The translations under genes and the position numbers were made by a program. A DNA stretch of 64,000 nucleotides from Sphingobacterium sp. CZ-2 (GTDB lineage: Bacteria > Bacteroidota > Bacteroidia > Sphingobacteriales > Sphingobacteriaceae). Below are positions 52,310 to 60,168 of this stretch, in pieces (the stretch's first letter is position 1; each line of letters opens with the position of its first letter). The DNA lies in NCBI RefSeq assembly GCF_004526235.1, contig NZ_CP038159.1:3162001-3226000 (forward strand), given 5' to 3'. The notes beneath the pieces are model-generated. The model was given only the letters and a program-made list of their open reading frames with translations, was not told the DNA's origin and made no database searches.

Positions 52310-53188
52310 TTACGACTGCGCCCATACAAATTCACAGTTCACGAAATTCAGGTTTTTTAAATCTTCTTTCGGAATAAGTACGCTAAAAACACCCTCATCA
52401 TTAAAACCATTTTCACCAACCTGTAAGAGTACCAGTTTATCTGAAAATGTAATTTCCTCAATCTCTTCTTCTTGTAATTGGCAGTTGGTATAAATTCCAA
52501 ATATCTTTGATCTTTCAGCACCTGCAAAATAATTCCACTCTAATTCATCTTCTTCATCCAATTCATCTTCATCATCCAATTCCTCTTCATCATCAAATTC
52601 ATCTTCATCCAATTCTTCCTCATCCAAATCTTCCTCATCCAATTCTTCCTCATCGTCTAAATCATCTTCAAAGTCGTCGTCATCATCTTCAAAGTCGTCG
52701 TCATCATCTTCAAAGTCGTCATCATCATAATCATCTTCTTCTTCACCATAGCGTTCTTCAAGCGTTTCAGTATCAGCAAAAATTTGGTCTATTAATACCC
52801 CAGAGAAAAAATCTTCCTCGTGTTCCTTGGTTACTCTGATTAATTCCTCGTTAGGAATATCGGCATAAATCACTTTACCTATGTCATTCCTTATATCAGC
52901 AAAGAAAATAAGTTGTCCTTTTTTTGGTAAAAGTCCTGTTTTGTCGAAAGGGGAGAATGCAGCCAAATCCAATTGTGCTGCAAATCGCAGACCTTCCGGA
53001 TATTCTATTCCAATAGGTAAATCTACTACCGGCCCACCATAACGCGATTGTCCTAATGCGATTTCAATTTCCGTGTGTTTTACATTCTTGTCTGACATCC
53101 AATTCTGACGTCCCATAGAGGCAGGATAATATTCTCTTTCGTCTGCCGTAAAACTAATGATGTCAAATTTTTGCGTTCTTTTGTCCAT
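52310..53188 (-). CDS. DUF1963 (YwqG-like) protein with a long Asp/Glu tract
   Basis: A 292-residue soluble protein. GLRFAAQLDLAAFSPFDKTG to GQLIFFADIRND and the C-terminal LLQVGENGFNDEGVFSVLIP / EDLKNLNF fit DUF1963/YwqG, a family of unknown function. Between them, residues about 148-222 are almost only Asp and Glu, made of DDDDFED-type then DEEELDEED-type repeats, with Phe and Leu at intervals. The tract is encoded by near-repetitive GAT/GAA sequence and probably expanded by slippage. It may mimic nucleic acid or bind metal or basic proteins (inference). Confidence 0.7.
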   Translation of the reverse strand: MDKRTQKFDIISFTADEREYYPASMGRQNWMSDKNVKHTEIEIALGQSRYGGPVVDLPIGIEYPEGLRFAAQLDLAAFSPFDKTGLLPKKGQLIFFADIRNDIGKVIYADIPNEELIRVTKEHEEDFFSGVLIDQIFADTETLEERYGEEEDDYDDDDFEDDDDDFEDDDDDFEDDLDDEEELDEEDLDEEELDEDEFDDEEELDDEDELDEEDELEWNYFAGAERSKIFGIYTNCQLQEEEIEEITFSDKLVLLQVGENGFNDEGVFSVLIPKEDLKNLNFVNCEFVWAQS

Positions 53189-53403
53189 AACAATACTTTC
53201 TTAGCCTTTTACACTCAAATTTAACCATTTAGGCTCTTAAAAAGATATGTATAAAATATTTGTTGATAGCTTAATATTTTATTTACAAACCCAGTAAAAG
53301 ATCAAATTCATTTTCAAAGGACACCGATAAAACTGCCATATAGATTTCTTATTTTTTTAAAAGATTTTCTAAAATCAATGAGTGAAGCAATGTTTCTTTC
53401 CAT

Positions 53404-53655
53404 GTCATTACGAGGTCTTTCCGCGTCATTGCGAGGTTTTTCCGCGTCATTGCGAGGAACGAAGCAATCTTTATCCATGTCATACTGAGCGAAGTCGAAG
53501 TATCTACATTTGGTACTCGTACAGATCCTTCGAAGCTGCTCAGGATGACAAAGGAAGAAAGATTGCTTCGTCGTACCTCCTCGCAATGACGCGGTTGTTC
53601 CTTCTCGCAATGACGTGGTAGGAAGATTGCTTCGTCGTACCTCCTCGCAATGACG
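53404..53655. repeat. Nested palindromic intergenic repeat, copy 7
   Basis: Three outer arms in series (TCATTACGAGG, GTCATTGCGAGG, GTCATTGCGAGGAACGAAGC), inner GTCATACTGAGCGAAGTCGA and CCTTCGAAGCTGCTCAGG, then outer partners. It lies between the DUF1963 start and a lipoprotein 3' end; the 215 bases before it up to 53189 show no gene. Confidence 0.9.
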
Positions 53656-53666
53656 CTTGCACTTAT

Positions 53667-54029
53667 TTATTCACAAACCATGGTTGTAAACTCTAGTTGA
53701 AGTTGGGATTCGCCTTTGTCATTTACCGTTTGCCATTGATAACTTTTAAGAGAATAAGCATTTCCACCATCAAGCCTTACCCACTCATCAATACCTCTTG
53801 CTCCATTTCTCAAATCTCCAATACGTGTCAAACCAACTGGAGCTAGGTATTTCCTGTTTTCTACAAGAACTCTGCAATTTGAGGTTTTAACAGCTTCCGC
53901 TGCATCGATACTGGAATAAAAGGTTGCTTTAGTTAAACTAGGTAAGGTGTTGCTGATTTCCGTAGGCGACATGTATGTTGCGCAGGAAGTCATTAGTAAA
54001 AATATTCCCGTTATTTTTAAGAGTTTCAT
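53667..54029 (-). CDS. Small lipoprotein of unknown function
   Basis: About 120 residues; leader MKLLKITGIFLLMTSC with a lipobox Cys16. The mature part has two Cys (SNCRVL and the C-terminal MVCE) that could form a disulfide, and a beta-rich pattern (NAYSLKSYQWQTVND). Two ATGs two codons apart are possible; I chose the second. No family recognised. Confidence 0.6.
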   Translation of the reverse strand: MKLLKITGIFLLMTSCATYMSPTEISNTLPSLTKATFYSSIDAAEAVKTSNCRVLVENRKYLAPVGLTRIGDLRNGARGIDEWVRLDGGNAYSLKSYQWQTVNDKGESQLQLEFTTMVCE

Positions 54030-54145
54030 AATCAATGTGAAATGGTATTTCCTAAAGATACATTTTTTTTATAGAAAAAATCGTCAAGATCTATCTGCAA
54101 GAAACTATTATGCAATTTCTTTCGGCGTTATTGTGAAGCCTTACT

Positions 54146-54259
54146 CGTCATTGCGAGGCTCTTCGTCATTGCGAGGAACGAAGCAATCTTCTCGCATATC
54201 GAAAGATTGCTTCGTCGTGCCTCCTCGCAATGACGCGACCGTGCCTCCTCGCAATGACG
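54146..54259. repeat. Nested palindromic intergenic repeat, copy 8 (outer arms only)
   Basis: Two outer arms (CGTCATTGCGAGGCTCTT, CGTCATTGCGAGGAACGAAG) face outer partners (GCTTCGTCGTGCCTCCTCGC) without the inner palindrome. This is the only copy between divergent genes. Confidence 0.85.
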
Positions 54260-54332
54260 CGGAGATTATCTCCTAACCACGTATAAAACAATCACGTAAA
54301 TCCCACGTTTTAAAGGTATAAAACTCTACCTC

Positions 54333-55223
54333 ATGAAAAGACATCTTCCATTTTTAGCCATGTTACCTATTCTTCTTTTAGGATCCTGCCAGTTTGAAAA
54401 AAGCGTTAAAAAGAATTTCAGGAATTATTCCGAAACCATTTCAGAGGGGATCGGAGTAGATCACATAAAGATAATCCAGAACGGAAAGGAAACACCCCAT
54501 AACCTGTTTGAATTTGCTGATGATATCCGCTTTGTCTTTAACGATGTAACCGGTCTGAAAGAAAAGGAGGGTAGGGTTTATCCAAAGATGTCCATGAAGG
54601 TAGTTTCCAGTAAAAAGGAGACGGTATTCCATGAGCCGGACCTGCTCGCACAGAACCTCAAAGATGGAACTGACCTGAAGCCCTTGCAGTTGACAGCCAG
54701 TTTGGTTCCTGCCTTCTCCACGAAGGATAGTCCTTATGATATCTACCTGGAGATTACAGATGAGAATGGGAAAGGGAAACTTGATTACCACATGCGATTC
54801 GACCTTATAGACGGTAGATTGCTCTTTTTTGGCAAGGAAGGCTTGGATTATGAACATATTTATTTATATAACGAAAATAAAAATACCATAGTTAGGGATG
54901 GGAAAGTGGATGCGAAAGATGAATATACCCTGATGTTTGAGGGGATTTCTGGCCTTCAGACAAAGGATGGCATGGTCTATCCGGCATTGATGGTAGATAT
55001 AACCGATAGCCTAGGGAAAAAAGTGTTGCATAATCCCAATGTCCTGCAGCAACTTACTGAAACCGGTATGAAAGAGTCTGAATTCCTGGAGAGCAAATTT
55101 CCGGTCACGATCCGTTTCAAACCTTATGAGTTGGTCAATCCTTGTGCGTTAAAGGCGGTTTTTGAGGATAAAATATCTGGGAAAAAGATCCGTGCAGGCG
55201 GCTTGATCCATATTGAATATTAA
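54333..55223 (+). CDS. Lipoprotein with an internally duplicated domain
   Basis: A 296-residue lipoprotein (LPILLLGSC, Cys19). The mature protein is two related domains: residues about 65-170 (FVFNDVTGLKEKEGRVYPKM, then HEPDLLAQNLKDG) and 195-296 (LMFEGISGLQTKDGMVYPAL, then HNPNVLQQLTETG), sharing the order GL-xK-G-VYP and H-P-LLxQ. No known family comes to mind. It is followed by repeat copy 9. Confidence 0.7.
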   Translation: MKRHLPFLAMLPILLLGSCQFEKSVKKNFRNYSETISEGIGVDHIKIIQNGKETPHNLFEFADDIRFVFNDVTGLKEKEGRVYPKMSMKVVSSKKETVFHEPDLLAQNLKDGTDLKPLQLTASLVPAFSTKDSPYDIYLEITDENGKGKLDYHMRFDLIDGRLLFFGKEGLDYEHIYLYNENKNTIVRDGKVDAKDEYTLMFEGISGLQTKDGMVYPALMVDITDSLGKKVLHNPNVLQQLTETGMKESEFLESKFPVTIRFKPYELVNPCALKAVFEDKISGKKIRAGGLIHIEY

Positions 55224-55250
55224 GATTTATATGAAGGAAAAATTTGAATG

Positions 55251-55510
55251 AAAGATTGCTTCGTCGTGCGTCATTGCGAGGCTCTTCGTCATTGCGAGGC
55301 TCTTCGTCATTGCGAGGCTCTTCGTCATTGCGAGGAACGAAGCAATCTTTAGCCATGTCATACTGAGCGAAGTCGAAGTATCTACATTTGGTAAACGTAC
55401 AGATCCTTCGACGCTGCTCAGGATGACAAAGTGGAAAGATTGCTTCGTCGTGCCTCCTCGCAATGACGTGACTGTGCCTACTCGCGATGACGCAGAACCT
55501 CGCAATGACG
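55251..55510. repeat. Nested palindromic intergenic repeat, copy 9 (three extra outer arms)
   Basis: The 5' side has an outer arm iterated three times with an 18-base period (CTCTTCGTCATTGCGAGG), then the full core with inner arms GTCATACTGAGCGAAGTCGA and CCTTCGACGCTGCTCAGG. It lies between the duplicated lipoprotein and vsr, whose stop is 6 bases away. Confidence 0.9.
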
Positions 55511-55516
55511 CGACCA

Positions 55517-56002
55517 TTAAGAGGAATACAACTTCCTCGTCTCCACATAGAGATCGATCTGGTTCAATACCTGCTCCAGGTTCTGCAGCACCTCCTTGCT
55601 CCAGAACCTGAATACCACATAGCCCATGTTCCGAAGGGCCTGATTGACCCGTTCATCCTTCTGCATGTTCCTTTCGATCTTCGGGATCCAAAAATCGCGG
55701 TTCGATTTGATCCTTTCCCGGTTTACCTTCCAATCCTGCCCATGCCAGAATTCCCCATCGATAAAAATGGCCAATCGGTATTTTTTGATCAGGATGTCCG
55801 GCCTTCCTGGCATTCTGCTGTCATGGATCCGGAAGCGGTAGTTCTTTGCCCATAAAGCCTTCCGCAACATAACCTCCGGTTTGGAGTTCTTTCCCCTGAT
55901 CTTGGACATGGTCTTGCTGCGCTGGGGCGTGGTATAAAACCCAGCGGATTCCTCAAATCGAGGAACCTTTATCCGATCCTGTTCATCATCATAGGAGTGC
56001 AT
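55517..56002 (-). CDS. vsr: Very short patch repair endonuclease (Vsr)
   Basis: A 161-residue Vsr-type nuclease. MSKIRGKNSKPEVMLRKAL is the standard start of the domain; Asp69 (PGRPDILIKK), DGEFWHG with His87 and the C-terminal GYVVFRFWSKEV complete it. It nicks DNA next to T-G mismatches that arise when 5-methylcytosine deaminates. No cytosine methyltransferase lies in the window, so either a partner is elsewhere or this is a lone copy. A pseudo-free 20-residue extension precedes the domain. Confidence 0.92.
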   Translation of the reverse strand: MHSYDDEQDRIKVPRFEESAGFYTTPQRSKTMSKIRGKNSKPEVMLRKALWAKNYRFRIHDSRMPGRPDILIKKYRLAIFIDGEFWHGQDWKVNRERIKSNRDFWIPKIERNMQKDERVNQALRNMGYVVFRFWSKEVLQNLEQVLNQIDLYVETRKLYSS

Positions 56003-56231
56003 TTCTCAAAATTAAGAATTTTTGCTTGCTTAATCGTTAACCCTCTCTGTTAAGCACAATTTTATCGAATTTCAATACTCGCCCTACCTAAGGGCTAATT
56101 TATTGTAGATGGATTTCTATAATTATTAGAATAATATCCTAATAAGATATAAATATGTATGTATTCACACTAAATTCACGTTAAATTCATTTTATTTTAA
56201 CAAATGGGATATAATTTGCATAAAAGTAAAT

Positions 56232-56275
56232 AATCCAAAGTTTGGATTAGGCGCTTGATTAGGATTTGCGTCCTA
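56232..56275. promoter_or_regulatory. Two palindromes upstream of the tail-anchored protein gene
   Basis: AATCCAAA-G-TTTGGATT at 56232-56248 and TAGGA-N6-TCCTA at 56260-56275 lie 42-85 bases before the next start, in a 314-base gap otherwise AT-rich. The first is a perfect 8+8 inverted repeat and could be an operator. Confidence 0.4.
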
Positions 56276-56316
56276 CCTATGTAAACTATCTTAAAACAGT
56301 ATAATATTTTATTTAC

Positions 56317-57651
56317 ATGCTATTTATCAATCCTTTAGAGATCCTGAATTTAACGGGATCTTCCGTTCAGTTGCCCATCGACCAAGAAACCATCCGAGAA
56401 GCCAAGCAGAAGCTTTTTGCGGAGATGGATCAGGAATCAGGTGGATACCTCCGTTATTATGGGCTGGAGTTGAATAAGACCGAGTGTGAGCAGGCGATCA
56501 GGAAGTTGTCCCAAGCGGAACATATTCCATTCTACCAACTGGTTGCGGAACACAGGGACCTGAACGAGTTTCTGGTGAATGGAAATGATAGGCTATTCCG
56601 AGAACATGTTTTGCCCCTGGAGTTCCGTACCTACGACTTCATCTCGTTCATCAGTCCGTATTTCTCGGTGAAATTTGATCAAGCCTTATTGAAGGCCTAT
56701 GAGAAGGCAGATCCGGTACGCTTAAAGGTCTTGGTCAATTACCTGATATTGATCGCTCCTGGTGATCTTCCTTTTGCCTATAAGAGTGTGTTTAATCTGT
56801 TGAAGGAGCGGGTGAAGCGGCTCTCGGATGTGATCTTGGAGATCCGGAAGGAGGACCATGCCTACGATGAGGAGTATATCGATGGATTGGTGGACTTGGT
56901 GAAGGAGTATTTTTCGGTGGAGGCCATCAATGGCTTGCCGGCCTGTTTCCATAATCAGGTGATGCAGGTGGCGGATGAGATCAATTACCTGAGCGTGGTG
57001 ATCTGGTCGAACTTTGACAATAGCCATATTGCCTTCGAGCTGTTGGAACATGTGCTGAAGTTCAATATCTGCGGATCGAATACCCCCACGTTTCTGAAGA
57101 ACTATGAACTGGTGAAGAAGAAATACCTGGAAAGGAAGAAGGAGGACAAGAGCATGGAGCCGATCAAGCGCTGTTCGGAATTCATCAAACAGTGTAAGGA
57201 CAAGATCATTCTGATGGAGAACCGTACGCTGACGCTGAATCTTTTTTACCGTTGGATGAACACAGCGATCTCGATCAGGGAGCTCAACAAGCTGCCGAAG
57301 TCTTTTGATGGGATCAAGAACCAGGTGGGGATGTGCTTTGCGGAGATGGCGGTTACTGTGTGGAATTCCTATGGGAATATGGAGCTGGCGCAGAACCTGG
57401 TGAACAAGGCTTTCCGGATCCAGGGGCTGGACAGTAAATCGCATGATGTGGTAACCGGAACCCTGAACCAATTGAACAAGATTAAGGTGCAGTTGGAAGT
57501 GGAAAGATTGGCGGTGGCTAAGCCGGTGAAGAAGACTTGGTTTGAGAAGCATTCGGTGTTTCTGATCTCGGCGATCTGGTTCTTGATCGCAGGGATTTTG
57601 TATGTTATTTATCTGGCTTCCAATGGGTATATTGCGATGTTGATGTATTGA
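56317..57651 (+). CDS. Tail-anchored hypothetical protein
   Basis: A 444-residue mostly helical protein with a single C-terminal membrane helix (FLISAIWFLIAGILYVIYLA) and a short tail. The N-terminus NPLEILNLTGSS to YYGLELNKTECEQAIRKL resembles the start of J-domain-like or tetratricopeptide-type scaffold proteins, but the HPD motif is missing. The GC content and codon use match the chromosome. It stands alone. Function unknown; a membrane-anchored scaffold is the most that can be said. Confidence 0.6.
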   Translation: MLFINPLEILNLTGSSVQLPIDQETIREAKQKLFAEMDQESGGYLRYYGLELNKTECEQAIRKLSQAEHIPFYQLVAEHRDLNEFLVNGNDRLFREHVLPLEFRTYDFISFISPYFSVKFDQALLKAYEKADPVRLKVLVNYLILIAPGDLPFAYKSVFNLLKERVKRLSDVILEIRKEDHAYDEEYIDGLVDLVKEYFSVEAINGLPACFHNQVMQVADEINYLSVVIWSNFDNSHIAFELLEHVLKFNICGSNTPTFLKNYELVKKKYLERKKEDKSMEPIKRCSEFIKQCKDKIILMENRTLTLNLFYRWMNTAISIRELNKLPKSFDGIKNQVGMCFAEMAVTVWNSYGNMELAQNLVNKAFRIQGLDSKSHDVVTGTLNQLNKIKVQLEVERLAVAKPVKKTWFEKHSVFLISAIWFLIAGILYVIYLASNGYIAMLMY

Positions 57652-57919
57652 ATGGAAGGGCTTTTTCGGTAGATCATTTTCTTAACGGGTATTATCCATT
57701 TTCTGCAGGTGGTTTAGGACTTGAAGGTTCAATATATGTTTGAATTTGGGGTGAAATCGCTGTTTAAGTATGTTTAAACCGAGGTGAAAGTAGGTAAAAA
57801 GTATGCAAAGCATAGGTTTTACATATTTTTACATTACTTTCAGTATGGTTTGGCGGCGAAGGCAACTTGGACTTATAGAAGGGAAGACAACCCATAATTA
57901 TAATGATGTATTCTTGAAA

Positions 57920-58714
57920 TCAATCCCAACTAATACAATGCAACAAACCACCTTCTTTGGCAAGATCATTACAATCTATTGGACAAATTTCCTTATTTGG
58001 AAAGACTTTTTCAAGCTTTTTCATGGCCATTTCGTCTTCAGGTAATTTAAAAATAGGCAATAAAATCTTTGAATCTGTTTCTATAAAATTAATATAAATA
58101 CCTCTTGCAGATTGGTAAGTTTTGTTTTGACAAGGATTATAGGGGAGGAACTCAATGGTAAATCCTAGATCTTTTAATCTGACTTTTAGGTTTTCTGTAT
58201 ACTCATCTTGACCATCATTTATCAATATCCTGTTATCATCTATGATGTATAATACCCCATCTAGATGACCGGTAAAGTCTTTCTCCATGGCAGGAAGAAA
58301 ATGCAGGTTTTCAGTTGCTAATTTTTCCTTCAGGATTTCAGTAATCTTTTCTTTTGAAAGTTTTGGATTGTCTGTAAATACACGTTCGGAAACAAAATAT
58401 AAATCATTTTTGTAAACCACGGAACCTCCATCCATGATGATATCCACGTATTCATATTCTATTCCTAAATCCTTACATATGGTTTGGTTATCAGAAATCA
58501 AATGATGGAATTTAGGGTTCTGGAGATACTTTGGAAAATATTTGAATAAAATCCATTTTCCTTTTGAATTTCTGATCGGCATAAAATCCCTTACCCAAAT
58601 ATCTTTTGTGTTTGGAATTTCCTGAATACAGATTTGCTTTTTAATTTCTTGAAAAAGAATTTGATAACGGTTGTTAAAATATGAAGAAATACTAATCATG
58701 AAATGGTAATACAT
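57920..58714 (-). CDS. Agmatine deiminase / peptidylarginine deiminase family protein
   Basis: A 264-residue member of the agmatine deiminase fold. The family residues appear as WVRDFMPI, DGGSVVY, TGHLDGVL with the catalytic His, and the terminal GGLLHCISW carrying the nucleophilic Cys. It converts agmatine to N-carbamoylputrescine in known members. At 264 residues it is clearly shorter than the usual 340-370, lacking N-terminal sequence, and base use is AT-rich, suggesting transfer. It is divergent from the PLD/helicase locus with a 306-base shared control region. Whether it serves polyamine synthesis or the neighbouring locus is unknown. Confidence 0.78.
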   Translation of the reverse strand: MYYHFMISISSYFNNRYQILFQEIKKQICIQEIPNTKDIWVRDFMPIRNSKGKWILFKYFPKYLQNPKFHHLISDNQTICKDLGIEYEYVDIIMDGGSVVYKNDLYFVSERVFTDNPKLSKEKITEILKEKLATENLHFLPAMEKDFTGHLDGVLYIIDDNRILINDGQDEYTENLKVRLKDLGFTIEFLPYNPCQNKTYQSARGIYINFIETDSKILLPIFKLPEDEMAMKKLEKVFPNKEICPIDCNDLAKEGGLLHCISWD

Positions 58715-58829
58715 TATAAATCAAAATATGCAAAAAAACCTTTATTCTTACAAGAACTGTATGATAGGACCTTTAGATAGTTTGATATTCAAGTTTTGAA
58801 TCAAATTAGAATATAAAATCTAAATCTTA

Positions 58830-58845
58830 TTACGGTAATCCGTAA
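58830..58845. promoter_or_regulatory. Palindrome TTACGG-N4-CCGTAA upstream of the second defence locus
   Basis: Perfect 6+6 inverted repeat with the same arms and spacer length as at 17712-17727. A -7-like TATCTTCG lies at 58866-58873, so the palindrome covers the -33 region, fitting a repressor or activator site. Downstream, a 20-codon frame at 58894-58956 (MNFTYTLIPLLIFFVDLKCL) could be a leader peptide, with low certainty. Confidence 0.55.
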
Positions 58846-59020
58846 AGCTTTTTTATTCCTTTTATTATCTTCGCACATTAAGTGAATGTTAACATGAATT
58901 TCACTTACACACTAATACCATTATTAATATTCTTTGTTGATTTAAAATGCCTGTAGGTAGGAGTTTTCAAGAGAAAAGTTCTTTACTGTATTCGGCCAAG
59001 TCAATGATTTAACTAGTTTT

Positions 59021-60160
59021 ATGTATTTTATTACCAAACAAGACCCCAATTATATCATAAAAGGTTCAAGAGATCCTTTGGGCTTTCAAGTTATCTGGCA
59101 AAGCGTTGCGAGGAAATTGATTCCCAATTTATCAACAGTTTCCAATAGTGTAATTGATTTTCAAATAATGAGTATGGCTCATTATACCAAAGAATCCAAA
59201 GGATTGGATGAAGCGACTTATAGGAAGTTTTTCAGTAGAATGGAAAAATTATTCGGATATGTCAGGTATTATCAAAATCCTAAATTTGGATTTAATGGGG
59301 TAGATAAGATCCGTAAGCTTTCGAATAGTTTTGAAGGAAAGGTCTACAGTATTTCAGACCAAGTGGAAATATTATCGAACCAGAGAGCCTATGGAATTTG
59401 GGGTAAATATAACCGACCTTTCCAAGATTGTGGAATCACTAATGATTCTTCGTTCCATATGTTGATGAAAGAAAAAATAGATTCCAATACTACTCTTAAT
59501 CATCTACTTAATAGATTGTTGGATCCTAATCCAAGGAATACGGAAGTAACCAAGGATGAAATTCAAAATCTAGCTCACCTCATCCATAAACCATCTAATA
59601 AGGAAAAAGAAATTTATACTGATCATTTACTTTGTGATAACATTGGAAATCATTTATTAACTGAATTCAAAAACAATCCTGAGTTACAGTTTCAAAATCC
59701 ATTAGAAATTTTGAATATAATCCATGAAAAAACCGAGAATGAAATCCTCAAAAACTCGGTAGATAAAATAATTAGAACGGAAAAAATTCTATGTCCATTA
59801 AATAGAGTTTTTCGCCATTTGCAATCGAAACCTTCCTGGTCTAGAAAAGAAATTGAAGATGATAATTTGATTGCCTCTATTCCTAAACATGTAAATCCGG
59901 AAAATTTGGATGAAAAATTATCCCCTTTATACCAGATATTACAAAGGGATAATTTGGGATTGGTGGAAGGGCTGCTAAATCAAAACAGAACGGTATGTGA
60001 AGCTAGAAAGTCATCACCTTGGATGGAATTTTCTGATGACCGACTCGATGTAAATATGAGTGATGGAGGGTATCCATTAAAAGGGTTAGATACTACAAAG
60101 GATTTTGATAATACCTGTTTCCTGGATAGTTATAGTTTTTTATATAGACAATTGAATTAG
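59021..60160 (+). CDS. Unknown protein, first gene of the PLD/helicase locus
   Basis: A 379-residue soluble protein starting MYFITKQDPNYIIKGSRDPL. Readable blocks are LGFQVIWQSVARKLIPNLST, the RAYGIWGKYNRPFQDCGI segment and WMEFSDDRLDVNMSDGGYPL near the end. I do not recognise a family with confidence. It precedes a PLD nuclease by 8 bases and a helicase, so it is probably the recognition or adaptor subunit of that system (inference). It is AT-rich compared with the chromosome upstream. Confidence 0.65.
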   Translation: MYFITKQDPNYIIKGSRDPLGFQVIWQSVARKLIPNLSTVSNSVIDFQIMSMAHYTKESKGLDEATYRKFFSRMEKLFGYVRYYQNPKFGFNGVDKIRKLSNSFEGKVYSISDQVEILSNQRAYGIWGKYNRPFQDCGITNDSSFHMLMKEKIDSNTTLNHLLNRLLDPNPRNTEVTKDEIQNLAHLIHKPSNKEKEIYTDHLLCDNIGNHLLTEFKNNPELQFQNPLEILNIIHEKTENEILKNSVDKIIRTEKILCPLNRVFRHLQSKPSWSRKEIEDDNLIASIPKHVNPENLDEKLSPLYQILQRDNLGLVEGLLNQNRTVCEARKSSPWMEFSDDRLDVNMSDGGYPLKGLDTTKDFDNTCFLDSYSFLYRQLN

Positions 60161-60168
60161 GATTTTAT

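Noticed and set aside
52507-52839. A His/Leu-rich plus-strand frame inside the DUF1963 gene
   Set aside because: It is the antisense shadow of the Asp/Glu tract.
55251-55510. Regularly spaced repeats taken at first for a CRISPR array
   Set aside because: The units are palindromic arms with 18-base period and no unique spacers; they belong to the nested intergenic repeat.
57803-58045. An 80-codon frame overlapping the agmatine deiminase 3' end
   Set aside because: The overlap and its composition suggest a shadow frame; the deiminase motifs are clear on the other strand.
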